Below are positions 45,393 to 54,271 of a stretch of 64,000 nucleotides of DNA, one piece after another. The stretch's first letter is position 1. Each line of letters begins with the position of its first letter. The notes under the pieces are model-generated. The model ran no database searches, was not told the DNA's origin, and was given only the letters and a program-made list of their open reading frames with translations. Both the position numbers and the translations under genes were made by a program. Source of the stretch: Daejeonella sp. H1SJ63 (GTDB taxonomy: Bacteria; Bacteroidota; Bacteroidia; Sphingobacteriales; Sphingobacteriaceae); assembly GCF_029360775.1 (NCBI RefSeq), contig NZ_JARKMZ010000020.1, positions 62,001 to 126,000 of the forward strand, in the 5' to 3' direction.

Positions 45393-46667
45393 ATGAAACT
45401 TGAAGAAAGTAAAATAATTGAACATAATCAGGATCTGATCAATCTGCATCAGGCAAAACTGAGTTTTGCAAAAACGATTATTCCAGATCATGAAACGATC
45501 ATATCCAAGCTTATTGATTTTCAGATTGCCATTCCAAGCTGGGCATTAGGCAATGGCGGAACACGCTTTGGACGTTTCCCGGGTGGCGGAGAACCCCGGA
45601 ATCTGGAAGAAAAGATAGAAGATGCAGGACTGATCCATCAGCTCAACCGGTCAGGGAATGCCATTTCATTGCATATTCCATGGGATATTCCGAAAGATTA
45701 TCAGGCAATCAAAAGCCATGCAGAAGCCCATGGCCTGCGTTTCGATGCCATGAATTCCAATACCTTTCAGGATCAGAAAGATCAGAAAGAAAGCTATAAA
45801 TACGGCTCGCTCCAGCATGTTAATCCGGCTGTCAGAAAACAAGCCATTGACCATAATATCGAGGTAATCAGACATGGTATCAAACTGGGTTCAAAATCAC
45901 TGACGGTATGGCTTGCCGATGGTTCCTGCTTCCCCGGACAACTGAATTTCAGACAGGCCTTTCAGAATACCCTGGAAAGCTTAAAGGAAATTTATGCTGC
46001 CTTACCGGATGACTGGAAGATGTTTGTAGAATACAAAGCCTATGAACCCAATTTCTATTCAACTACCGTTGGCGATTGGGGTCAGTCGCTTTTATATGCC
46101 AGCAAATTAGGGCCGAAAGCTTATACACTGGTTGATCTGGGCCATCATCTGCCCAATGCAAATATTGAACAGATCGTTTCCCTGTTGTTAATGGAGGGCA
46201 AACTTGGCGGATTTCATTTCAACGATTCCAAATACGGCGATGATGACCTCACTGCAGGCAGCATCAAACCCTATCAGCTCTTCCTGATCTTCAATGAACT
46301 GATCGATGGCATGGATGAAAGAAAGATGAATCACGCTACCGGCCTGGCATGGATGATTGATGCTTCTCACAATATCAAGGATCCCTTGGAGGACCTCCTT
46401 CAATCGGTGGAAGCAATTATGATCGCCTATGCACAGGCACTGACTGTTGACCGTAAAACATTAAAAGAGGCTCAGCAGAATAATGATGTGGTGAGGGCAC
46501 AGGAAATTCTGCAAAACAGTTTCCGTACAGATATACGCCCCTTAGTTGCCGAAGCACGTTTAAGAGCCGGCGGAGCATTGGATCCGATCGCTTTATTCCG
46601 CAAACTGAATGTTCGTGAAGAGCTGATCAGAGAAAGAGGTCGCGAAACGATCGCATCAGGTTTATAG
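45393..46667 (+). CDS. rhaI: L-rhamnose isomerase (Pseudomonas-type TIM barrel)
   Basis: 424 residues of the sugar isomerase family related to P. stutzeri RhaI rather than E. coli RhaA. Visible: WALGNGGTRFGRFPGGGEPRN, SLHIPWD, FDAMNSNTFQ, metal/substrate residues in KMFVEYKAYEP, LVDLGHHLPNANIEQ and GGFHFNDSKYGDDDL. It converts L-rhamnose to L-rhamnulose. It is separated from the previous operon gene by 146 bases containing the shared leader repeat, so it may have extra regulation. Confidence 0.92.
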   Translation: MKLEESKIIEHNQDLINLHQAKLSFAKTIIPDHETIISKLIDFQIAIPSWALGNGGTRFGRFPGGGEPRNLEEKIEDAGLIHQLNRSGNAISLHIPWDIPKDYQAIKSHAEAHGLRFDAMNSNTFQDQKDQKESYKYGSLQHVNPAVRKQAIDHNIEVIRHGIKLGSKSLTVWLADGSCFPGQLNFRQAFQNTLESLKEIYAALPDDWKMFVEYKAYEPNFYSTTVGDWGQSLLYASKLGPKAYTLVDLGHHLPNANIEQIVSLLLMEGKLGGFHFNDSKYGDDDLTAGSIKPYQLFLIFNELIDGMDERKMNHATGLAWMIDASHNIKDPLEDLLQSVEAIMIAYAQALTVDRKTLKEAQQNNDVVRAQEILQNSFRTDIRPLVAEARLRAGGALDPIALFRKLNVREELIRERGRETIASGL

Positions 46668-46674
46668 TAATCAG

Positions 46675-47991
46675 ATGAAAACACCGGTTACTGCGGTATT
46701 TGACATTGGTAAAACCAACAAAAAACTCCTGCTGTTTGATGAACAGTACCGGGTAGTATTTGAACATACCGAAAACCTTCCGGAAACTGTTGATCAGGAT
46801 GGATTTCCGTGTGAAGATCTGGAAAGACTTCAGGATTTTATGTTTAAATCGCTTGAGCAGGTTCTTGGTAATCCCAATTGGGAGATCAGAACGCTAAATT
46901 TTTCTTCTTATGGGGCAAGTCTGGTTTATCTCGACGAAAATGGGCAGTCCTTAACTCCCCTCTATAATTACCTGAAACCCTATCCCGAAAAACTTTCAGA
47001 ACAGTTTTATTCGGTTTACGGAGGCAGGGAAGCATTCGCAGCAAAGACTGCATCGCCCGTTCTGGGTAGTTTAAATTCAGGTATGCAGCTTTACCGGATA
47101 AAATATGAAAGACCGGAACTTCTGGAGAAGATCAAAACCGTGCTGCATCTTCCTCAATACCTCAGTTATCTCATTACCGGAAAACTTTATTCAGACATTA
47201 CCAGCATCGGATGCCATACCAATTTATGGGATTTCGAAAAAAACGAGTACCATGAATGGCTTGTAAAAGAAAATCTCCAGGACAAACTGGCTCCCTTAGT
47301 TCCCTCCAACAGCATTTTCAAGGCAGAATTTAAGGGTCATCAGTTCGATGCAGGCATTGGTTTACACGATAGTTCAGCAGCTCTGATACCCTATCTGCTC
47401 AGCTTTAAAGAACCTTTTATTCTGATCTCGACCGGCACCTGGTGCATCAGTCTGAACCCCTTCAATTCGAGTCAGCTGACAAGTGATGAGCTGAATTCAG
47501 ATTGTCTTTGTTATCTGCAATACAATGCTAAACCCGTGAAGGCATCAAGACTCTTTGCCGGGCATTACCATGAGCAGCAGCTAAAGAGGATAACGGAATA
47601 TTACGGAACATCGGCATCGAAATATCAGGAAACGGCTTTCGATGAAAGCTATTTGAGTATGCTTAACGAAGAACAACGTTTTTCAGAAACAGATTTGAAT
47701 ACCTGTTCCTCCGACAGAGAGGCCTATCACCGTTTGATGATGGATATCATCAATCAGCAAAAACAATCAACGGAGCTGATTATCAGAGGCTCAGCAATAA
47801 AAAGAATCTTTGTGGATGGTGGCTTCAGCAAAAATCCGGTTTATATGAATCTGCTGTCCCATGTATTTCCTGAAATGGAAGTATTTGCTGCCTCTATGGC
47901 ACAGGCAACAGCTCTTGGATCTGCCCTGGTCATTTCTTCCCTTCCGGTCCCGAATGATCTGATCGAACTCAAATTTTATTCAGCCAAATAA
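46675..47991 (+). CDS. rhaB: Rhamnulokinase (FGGY family)
   Basis: 438 residues. FGGY kinase fold: FDIGKTNKKLLLFDE near the start, TSIGCHTNLWDF, GLHDSSAALIPYL, ISTGTWCISLNP and FVDGGFSKNPVYMNLLSHVFP. It phosphorylates L-rhamnulose at C1 with ATP. Somewhat shorter than E. coli RhaB (489). It begins seven bases after rhaI. Confidence 0.88.
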   Translation: MKTPVTAVFDIGKTNKKLLLFDEQYRVVFEHTENLPETVDQDGFPCEDLERLQDFMFKSLEQVLGNPNWEIRTLNFSSYGASLVYLDENGQSLTPLYNYLKPYPEKLSEQFYSVYGGREAFAAKTASPVLGSLNSGMQLYRIKYERPELLEKIKTVLHLPQYLSYLITGKLYSDITSIGCHTNLWDFEKNEYHEWLVKENLQDKLAPLVPSNSIFKAEFKGHQFDAGIGLHDSSAALIPYLLSFKEPFILISTGTWCISLNPFNSSQLTSDELNSDCLCYLQYNAKPVKASRLFAGHYHEQQLKRITEYYGTSASKYQETAFDESYLSMLNEEQRFSETDLNTCSSDREAYHRLMMDIINQQKQSTELIIRGSAIKRIFVDGGFSKNPVYMNLLSHVFPEMEVFAASMAQATALGSALVISSLPVPNDLIELKFYSAK

Positions 47992-48007
47992 AAACAACAC
48001 ATTTCAA

Positions 48008-48325
48008 ATGGACAAGATTGTATCTTTTAAAATGAAACTGAAGCCGGGTTTTAAAGAAGAGTATAAACGCAGGCATGACCAGATCTGGCCTGAACTGGCA
48101 GCCTTGCTCAAAGAATCCGGAATCAGTAATTATTCCATATTTCTGGATGAAGAAACCGGTATTCTGTTTGCTGTACAAACCCTCTCAGGCAATAACAGTT
48201 CCCAGGATCTGAGTAAAAATGAAATCGTGAAAAAATGGTGGGCTTACATGGCTGATATTATGGATACAAATAAAGACAATTCGCCGGTAAGCAGGCCTTT
48301 GGAGATGGTGTTTCATCTGGATTAA
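48008..48325 (+). CDS. rhaM: L-rhamnose mutarotase RhaM
   Basis: 105 residues, typical length. LKPGFKEEYKRRHDQIWPEL, GISNYSIFLDEETGILFAV and WWAYMADIMDTN match the family; the active-site His and Trp residues are in place. It interconverts alpha and beta L-rhamnose to feed the isomerase. Last gene of the rhamnose operon; no AraC- or GntR-type rhamnose regulator lies in the window. Confidence 0.93.
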   Translation: MDKIVSFKMKLKPGFKEEYKRRHDQIWPELAALLKESGISNYSIFLDEETGILFAVQTLSGNNSSQDLSKNEIVKKWWAYMADIMDTNKDNSPVSRPLEMVFHLD

Positions 48326-48390
48326 GGTTTTTGAAGTGTAATTATCAAACATCCTGAAGCCTGATAATTTGTTAGCAGGGGGAATTTGGC

Positions 48391-48398
48391 TATTTTTG
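48391..48398 (+). promoter_or_regulatory. -7 box (TATTTTTG) of def with -33 TTTG
   Basis: TAnnTTTG match ending four bases before the def ATG, with TTTG at 48368-48371, 19 bases upstream of the box: the best complete Bacteroidota promoter in the window. Confidence 0.65.
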
Positions 48399-48402
48399 CA
48401 TT

Positions 48403-48975
48403 ATGAAATTACCAATCATAGCCTACGGAGACACCGTATTACGTAAAAAAGGAGAAACAATTACCTCTGAATATCCTGAGCTGAAAACACTGATCGATAA
48501 TATGTTCGAAACAATGTATGGGGCCCACGGTGTCGGATTGGCAGCTCCTCAGATTGGTTTGGCCATACGTCTGTTTGTAATTGATGCTACCTCTTTTGCT
48601 GAAGACGAACCGGTATTAAAAGATTTCAAAAAAGTATTTATCAATGCTCAGATACTTGAAGAAGGCGGCAATAAATGGTCGTTTAATGAAGGATGTCTGA
48701 GTATTCCCGATATCCGTGAAGATATCGACAGGCATGAAAGCCTGAAAATTTCTTATTATGATGAAAAGTTCAATCATCATGAAGAAAGCTTCAAGGGACT
48801 GGCGGCCCGCATCATCCAGCATGAATACGACCATATCGAAGGCAAACTCTTCGTCGATAAACTAAGTCCGCTGCGCAAAGCCATGCTTCAGAATAAACTC
48901 AGTTCCATTTCAAAGGGAATGGTGAAAGTGGATTATAAAATGAAGTTCCCTGCGCTGAAAAAAGGAAGAAGGTAG
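48403..48975 (+). CDS. def: Peptide deformylase
   Basis: 190 residues. All three motifs are present: GVGLAAPQIG, EGCLSIP (metal Cys) and QHEYDHIEG (HExxH). It removes the formyl group from nascent N-termini using Fe2+ or another metal. It appears monocistronic and its message probably starts at or one base from the ATG. Confidence 0.97.
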   Translation: MKLPIIAYGDTVLRKKGETITSEYPELKTLIDNMFETMYGAHGVGLAAPQIGLAIRLFVIDATSFAEDEPVLKDFKKVFINAQILEEGGNKWSFNEGCLSIPDIREDIDRHESLKISYYDEKFNHHEESFKGLAARIIQHEYDHIEGKLFVDKLSPLRKAMLQNKLSSISKGMVKVDYKMKFPALKKGRR

Positions 48976-49007
48976 TATTGAGTACAGAGTATTGAGTACA
49001 AAGTATT
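48973..49007. repeat. Short tandem repeat
   Basis: Two and a half units of AGTATTGAGTACA between def and the convergent gene. A related 14-bp unit is duplicated upstream of trmD. Confidence 0.7.
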
Positions 49008-49161
49008 TAGACCAAAACCATTCCGGAATCAGAGTTTCACGATTGACGATAAATTTCCTTCATTCTCAACTCAATCCTCCTTCTTTTAACTTTCGGCCAA
49101 AAAGATAAATTTCGTTTTGAGTAACATTAAGACTTACAACCTATAACTTATTACTTACAAC

Positions 49162-49797
49162 TTATTGCTCCCTGCTTCTGTCACCCTGCATAATCTGCTG
49201 AATCAAAGCACCCCAGGCAAATGGATTCAATAATGGATTAGCTAAACGCTGATTGGTATTCCGGTTAACCAGTCTGTTATGGTTAGCCTGGAAATTATAA
49301 CCCTGCATCTCTGCACCATCTCTCGGCAGGCTGGCAATCATTGCAGCCAGACTTTCGCGTGAAATATTCTTTTTGGCAATTTCCAGATCATCATCCGCAA
49401 ACTTCATTGTCATAAATTCCTTTTTGAACTCATCGGTGCTTGCCCATGGGAATACCCTCACAGCAGGCAGATTGATGATTTCCTGCTGAAGTTTAATCAG
49501 AACGGTATACTTATTATCCGGAAGGTTTATTGGAATAATGATTCCTTCCCTTTTATATCCGACAGCGGTGAAAGCAAGTGTATCGCCCTCATGAGCAACA
49601 AAAGAAAAATAACCCTTGTAGTTCGCAGAATAATACTGGTCTTTACCTGTCTGGTTTGTAATAGTTACATAGGGTACAACCGTATTGCTGTCGCGGTTCA
49701 TAACAATCCCTGAAAACTGCACAAGTTTCCTTTCTCCTGTCTGGGAAAACCCCGAAAGAGCGCTAAACAGAAAAATAAGGAATAACCAGTTTCTCAT
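49162..49797 (-). CDS. Secreted CarboxypepD_reg-like protein
   Basis: 211 residues with signal peptide (LFLIFLFSALSGFS). A beta-sandwich follows (FSGIVMNRDSNTVVPYVTI, YYSANYKGYFSFVAHEGDTLAF, VGYKREGIIIPI), as in SusC N-termini, then a helical C-terminus (EFKKEFMTMKFADDDLEIAKKN) ending in NPFAWGALIQQIMQGD. Same overall plan as the protein at 19103. Function unknown, envelope-located by inference. A TAAATTTG box ends four bases before its ATG. Confidence 0.82.
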   Translation of the reverse strand: MRNWLFLIFLFSALSGFSQTGERKLVQFSGIVMNRDSNTVVPYVTITNQTGKDQYYSANYKGYFSFVAHEGDTLAFTAVGYKREGIIIPINLPDNKYTVLIKLQQEIINLPAVRVFPWASTDEFKKEFMTMKFADDDLEIAKKNISRESLAAMIASLPRDGAEMQGYNFQANHNRLVNRNTNQRLANPLLNPFAWGALIQQIMQGDRSREQ

Positions 49798-49801
49798 GGT
49801 G

Positions 49802-49809
49802 CAAATTTA
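49802..49809 (-). promoter_or_regulatory. -7 box (TAAATTTG) of the CarboxypepD_reg-like gene
   Basis: Exact TAnnTTTG match on the minus strand, four bases before ATG 49797. Confidence 0.55.
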
Positions 49810-49870
49810 GTAAAATCGTAATCGGGCAATGTTAAATTGTGTTAAAAGCATTGCCGGAACGAAACATTTA

Positions 49871-50149
49871 TTACTGAAGCCGCTCAGGAAGAACAGCAGC
49901 AGGATCATCCATATCTGTCAGGTTTATTGCCTCAACACCCTCCACTTCCGGAACTGCGCGCTTGATAGCCTGCTCAATCCCTGCTTTCAGAGTCATAATA
50001 CTCATCGGACATGAGCCGCATGAACCTAATAAACGCAGTTTCACAATGTTCTCAGGAGTGATTTCCTCAATTGACACATTTCCTCCGTCAGCTTCAAGAT
50101 AAGGCCGGATAGTGTCTAATGCATTTTCAACTCTTTGCAACAAATCCAT
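49871..50149 (-). CDS. NifU-like Fe-S scaffold protein (NfuA C-terminal type)
   Basis: 92 residues, a stand-alone NifU C-terminal domain: IRPYLEADGGNVSIEEI and the Fe-S motif GSCGSCPMSIMTLKAGIEQA. It carries or delivers Fe-S clusters. It directly follows the Mrp/ApbC gene (39 bases), a related Fe-S carrier, so they are likely one operon. Confidence 0.93.
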   Translation of the reverse strand: MDLLQRVENALDTIRPYLEADGGNVSIEEITPENIVKLRLLGSCGSCPMSIMTLKAGIEQAIKRAVPEVEGVEAINLTDMDDPAAVLPERLQ

Positions 50150-50188
50150 GGTATATTCTTTTTATAAAGATATGAATTTTTTAAAATG

Positions 50189-51250
50189 TTATTTGCCCGC
50201 ATTCAATATTGCCACCTGCTGTGCCACACGCTCTGCAATCTGTAAAAATGCCAATCCCATCACATTATCCTCATCCAATACTACCGGTTTCCCTCCGTCT
50301 CCTGCATCGCTGATGCTTTTAACCAAAGGTATTTCGCCAAGGAATGGGGCATTAAACTGCTGAGCAAGCGCCTTTCCTCCATCTTTCCCAAAAATATAGT
50401 ACTTGTTGTCCGGTAATTCAGCAGGAGTAAAATAGGACATATTTTCTACCACACCAATCAGCGGAATATTGATACCCTCCATCAGGAACATCCCCACACC
50501 TTTTCTGGCATCGGCCAGAGCCACATTCTGAGGAGTAGTTACAATTACAGCCCCCGTTATCGGGAAGCCCTGCGCCACGGTAATATGAATATCGCCGGTT
50601 CCGGGAGGAAGATCAACTACCATATAATCCAGCTCACCCCAGTCGGCATCATTAAACAATTGCTTCACCGCAGTAGAAACCATCGGTCCGCGCCATGGCA
50701 CCGGCTGATTAGGATCCGTAAAAAAGCCGATAGACAACAGTTTTATACCGTATTTTTCAATAGGCTCAATTCTTGTTTTGCCCTCAGCATTTTGCGAAGC
50801 CTTCGGACGTGCATCCTCAACACCAAACATCAATGGAATAGAAGGCCCGTATATATCTGCATCGATCAATCCAACACTGGCACCTTTTTTTGCCAGACCG
50901 AGAGCCAGATTTACCGCAACGGTAGATTTGCCCACACCACCCTTACCTGAAGCAACCAGAATAATATTTTTAATGCCCTGCAAAGCCTTATCCGGCCGGC
51001 TGGTAACTCTTGAGATCATATTAATCGAAAGTTCAGCATCTTTACTTACGAAATGGAGAATCGCATTTCGGCAGGCATTGTGGAGCATCTCCTTCATCGG
51101 ACATGCAGGTGTAGTTAAAACCACCGAAAAACTTATTTTATTGCCGTCGATCTTAAGATCTTCGATCATGTTTAAAGTAACCAGATCTTTTTTCAGATCC
51201 GGATCCTCAACATGACGCAATGCACTGTAAACCTGTTCCTGTGTTATCAT
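50189..51250 (-). CDS. apbC: Mrp/NBP35-family Fe-S carrier ATPase
   Basis: 353 residues. N-terminal MIP18-like domain (about 1-85; HVEDPDLKKDLVTLNMIEDL, TTPACPMKEML), then the deviant Walker A ASGKGGVGKSTVAVNLA, DADIYGPSIPLMFG, VDLPPGTGDIHITV and VVENMSYF. The usual C-terminal CxxC is reduced or absent: after VVENMSYF the sequence reads FTPAELPDNKYYIFG, so the Cys pair that binds the cluster in Salmonella ApbC is missing, as in some Bacteroidota homologues. It moves Fe-S clusters with ATP. Confidence 0.92.
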   Translation of the reverse strand: MITQEQVYSALRHVEDPDLKKDLVTLNMIEDLKIDGNKISFSVVLTTPACPMKEMLHNACRNAILHFVSKDAELSINMISRVTSRPDKALQGIKNIILVASGKGGVGKSTVAVNLALGLAKKGASVGLIDADIYGPSIPLMFGVEDARPKASQNAEGKTRIEPIEKYGIKLLSIGFFTDPNQPVPWRGPMVSTAVKQLFNDADWGELDYMVVDLPPGTGDIHITVAQGFPITGAVIVTTPQNVALADARKGVGMFLMEGINIPLIGVVENMSYFTPAELPDNKYYIFGKDGGKALAQQFNAPFLGEIPLVKSISDAGDGGKPVVLDEDNVMGLAFLQIAERVAQQVAILNAGK

Positions 51251-51425
51251 TTTTGAATATATGGAGACAATATTTTATACTAACTTTATCGCAAATCTAC
51301 TAAAAGCGAAAGGCTTCTCATTAGACATTTAAGCTTTTTACAGTGACCTGACCTGTAATTTTTACACTGCCCGAAAGATTAGCAATTTAAATGGCTTATC
51401 TTTCTGCTAATTGGATTAATACCCC

Positions 51426-53543
51426 ATGCATATACCTGATAAATATTATAAAATAGCTAAAATAAGCCTCATAAGTCTGCTTTCACTTACACTGATAGCC
51501 GGCGGAATTGCCTATGCCAAAAGAGAGGCACTGCTCAGAGCTGCAATCAAAAAGGCGATCAGCAAAGCCGACAGAGAATACGATCTGGAACTAAAAATTG
51601 AGAGCGCAAAGTTTGTGGGATTGAGCAGTGTGCAATTTAAAAACATCAGTCTGGTACCCCGCGGCAAAGACAGCCTTGCCAAAATAGATAAGTTCAGGGT
51701 AGGCGTTAAACTTTTTCCAATCCTGTTCGGCGACATTAAACTTTCGGAGATTAATCTGGATAAGGGAAAGATTAATCTGATTAAAAAGGACTCTGTCAGT
51801 AATTTTGATTTCCTGTTCCGAAAAAAGAAAACTGAAAATCCGGATGAAAAATCAGAGCTGAATCTTGGAAAATTTGCCAATAGCCTGATCAATCAGATGC
51901 TTTATAAAATACCTGACGACATGGATATCCGCGATTTCAGGATCAGTTTTCAGGATGACAGCAATAGCGTGGACCTCTACACCAGCTCCGCAACTATAGA
52001 TGGTGGTGATGTAAACTCAACGATCATTGTTAACGGGAAAGAATCTGTATGGCATGTGGAAGGAAACGTTGATCCCGGGGATAAGGAGCTGAATCTGATG
52101 TTATTTGCCGATAACAAAAAGGTGGAGCTGCCGTATCTGGAGAAGAAATTCGGACTTAAACTGAACTTTGATACCGTTTTCACTGAAATGCGTGGTGCCA
52201 GGCTTAGCGGAAGTCAGCTGGAAGTTAACGGCTCATGGAAGGTTAAAAATTTGTTAGTCAACCACAAACGAATTGCCGGAAATGATATCATCGTTCCCGA
52301 TGCTTCGATTGATGCCGACATGGTTATTGGCAAAAATTTTGTATCCATCGATAGTACTTCAACCATACATATCAAAAACATCGACCTACATCCGTTTATT
52401 AAATATACCCTGTCTCCATTTAAAATTTATGAGCTGAAACTCCATACAGATCAATTGGATGCCCAAAAGCTTGCAGGATCCTTTCCACAGGGTTTGTTTG
52501 AATCTCTTGAAGGGATACAGGTTTCAGGAAAATTGCAGTATGACCTGAACTTTTATCTCGATTCACAAAGTCCGGATAGTGTTATTTTTAGTTCGAATCT
52601 TAAAAACAATGGTTTTAAGGTATTAAAATGGGGTAAAACTAATCTGCAAAAAATTAACAGCTCATTTGTATACACTCCGTATGAATACGGTAAACCTATG
52701 CGCGATATAATCATCGGACCTGAAAATCCGGATTTTACACCTATTGATCAGATTTCGCCCTATTTAAAAGGAGCATTGCTTACCGCAGAAGATCCTTCAT
52801 TCTACAGCCATAAGGGATTTGTTGAAGAATCGATCAGAAAATCTATTGCTACCAATTTCAAGGAAAAGGCTTTTAAACGGGGTGGAAGTACCATATCCAT
52901 GCAGCTCGTAAAAAACGTTTATCTGAACCGGCAGAAAACACTGGCCAGGAAAGTTGAGGAGATCCTTATTGTATGGATCATGGAAAACGGGCGTCTGTCG
53001 ACTAAAGAACGCATGTTTGAAACCTATCTGAACCTGATTGAATGGGGAAGGAATGTGTATGGGATAGGTGAGGCATCCAGATATTATTTCGGCAAGCATC
53101 CCTCAGAACTTAGTCTGGGAGAAAGTATTTTCCTGACCAGCATTGTACCAAGACCCAAATCAGGACTCTATCGCTTTGAAGGAGATGGCAGTCTGAGGGA
53201 AGGATTATCTTCCTATTTTAACTTTATCGGGGGAATCATGGCACGCCGCGGACTGACCCCTCCCGACAGTAATTATTTTGGATTTTATGGCGTAAGGCTC
53301 AGAGAAAGTTTAAGATCAGGCTTGCCGGTGGTAGATTCGCTTGCAGCCGACAGCCTGCTGATTAACGGAACAGAAGATGATGAGAGCGTTCTTCAGCAGC
53401 TTTTCAGCAAAAGACGTCAGGATACACTTCAGTTAAAAGAAATCAACCGGCCAAAAATCCCTCTAAAAGATACGATACCCGCTAACCGGAGACCTCAGAG
53501 CCCTTCTCCCAGGAACTCCAGAAATAATAAAGCTAATAATTGA
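51426..53543 (+). CDS. AsmA-like protein with C-terminal GT51 peptidoglycan transglycosylase domain
   Basis: 705 residues. An N-terminal membrane anchor (about 10-30), a long beta-rich region resembling AsmA/TamB-type chorein repeats (about 40-420), then a GT51 transglycosylase domain (about 440-600): LLTAEDPSFYSHKGF with the catalytic Glu, KRGGSTISMQLVKNVYL, KVEEILIVWIMEN and GRNVYGIGEASRYYFGK. No transpeptidase domain follows; the tail is Pro/Arg/Asn-rich. It should polymerise glycan strands without crosslinking, from the periplasmic side of the inner membrane. The AsmA-like part is judged by eye. Confidence 0.82.
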   Translation: MHIPDKYYKIAKISLISLLSLTLIAGGIAYAKREALLRAAIKKAISKADREYDLELKIESAKFVGLSSVQFKNISLVPRGKDSLAKIDKFRVGVKLFPILFGDIKLSEINLDKGKINLIKKDSVSNFDFLFRKKKTENPDEKSELNLGKFANSLINQMLYKIPDDMDIRDFRISFQDDSNSVDLYTSSATIDGGDVNSTIIVNGKESVWHVEGNVDPGDKELNLMLFADNKKVELPYLEKKFGLKLNFDTVFTEMRGARLSGSQLEVNGSWKVKNLLVNHKRIAGNDIIVPDASIDADMVIGKNFVSIDSTSTIHIKNIDLHPFIKYTLSPFKIYELKLHTDQLDAQKLAGSFPQGLFESLEGIQVSGKLQYDLNFYLDSQSPDSVIFSSNLKNNGFKVLKWGKTNLQKINSSFVYTPYEYGKPMRDIIIGPENPDFTPIDQISPYLKGALLTAEDPSFYSHKGFVEESIRKSIATNFKEKAFKRGGSTISMQLVKNVYLNRQKTLARKVEEILIVWIMENGRLSTKERMFETYLNLIEWGRNVYGIGEASRYYFGKHPSELSLGESIFLTSIVPRPKSGLYRFEGDGSLREGLSSYFNFIGGIMARRGLTPPDSNYFGFYGVRLRESLRSGLPVVDSLAADSLLINGTEDDESVLQQLFSKRRQDTLQLKEINRPKIPLKDTIPANRRPQSPSPRNSRNNKANN

Positions 53544-53552
53544 TCTAATATC

Positions 53553-53560
53553 TAATTTTG
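53553..53560 (+). promoter_or_regulatory. -7 box (TAATTTTG) of hpt
   Basis: Exact TAnnTTTG match, four bases before ATG 53565. Confidence 0.5.
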
Positions 53561-53564
53561 AATC

Positions 53565-54098
53565 ATGAGGATAGAAATTGACGATAAAACTTTTGATATA
53601 ATGCTCGAATATGAGCAGATCAAAAAAAGGATCAGACTCCTTGCCATTCAGTTAAATGTTGACTACGAAAACCGCATTCCCGTATTTATCGGAGTTCTGA
53701 ACGGTAGTTTTATTTTTCTGGCAGATCTGATAAAAGAAGTTGACATTCCTTCAGAAGTCAGTTTTGTGAAAGTTTCTTCCTATAAGGGCGATAAAAGTAC
53801 CGGAAGAGTCAAAGAAGAAATTGGTTTACAAATGTCGCTTAAAGACCGGGATGTAATTATTGTAGAAGATATTGTAGATAGCGGACATACCATGGAATAC
53901 CTGCTTAACATGATAAAAAAAGAGGATCCGGCTTCGGTAAATGTTTGTACCCTACTGCTAAAACCCAACTCTGTAAAGACTAAATTTGATGAAATAACTT
54001 ACATAGGTTTTGAGATTCCGGATGATTTCGTGGTAGGATACGGATTGGATTACAATGGTCTTGGCCGTAATCTTAAGGATATTTACAAGGCAGTTTAA
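53565..54098 (+). CDS. hpt: Hypoxanthine phosphoribosyltransferase
   Basis: 177 residues. PRPP-binding motif VIIVEDIVDSGHTMEYLL, the early PVFIGVLNGSFIFLADL, and VSSYKGDKSTG. It salvages hypoxanthine (and guanine) to IMP/GMP. Length and motifs are typical. It appears to be monocistronic; the gene downstream is 173 bases away behind a repeat. Confidence 0.95.
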   Translation: MRIEIDDKTFDIMLEYEQIKKRIRLLAIQLNVDYENRIPVFIGVLNGSFIFLADLIKEVDIPSEVSFVKVSSYKGDKSTGRVKEEIGLQMSLKDRDVIIVEDIVDSGHTMEYLLNMIKKEDPASVNVCTLLLKPNSVKTKFDEITYIGFEIPDDFVVGYGLDYNGLGRNLKDIYKAV

Positions 54099-54136
54099 GA
54101 CATAAATTGTACTTTTGTTGGATATTTAAATAGAAA

Positions 54137-54271
54137 CCATCTTGATTTTGCTAAAACCCGCAGGGTATGATTATCAAGTTATGATTGCCCTGCCGGCAGG
54201 CCTACCTGCGGTAGGCAGGCCTGTCTACCGACAGGTAGATTCATCACCTTTAAAAAACAAAAAATAAATAA
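54137..54271 (+). repeat. Shared leader repeat upstream of psd
   Basis: Second copy of the repeat at 45265-45392, about 80% alike by eye, same orientation, again ending at the start codon. The GC-rich core contains overlapping palindromes of the CCTGCCGGCAGG and CCTACCTGCGGTAGG type. Both copies end with TTAAAAAACAA before the ATG. Confidence 0.75.

Noticed and set aside
45265-54271. Apparent compensatory changes between the two leader-repeat copies
   Set aside because: When aligned, the pairing partners of the CATGAT and CTTGAT arms are not at homologous positions, so this is not covariation.
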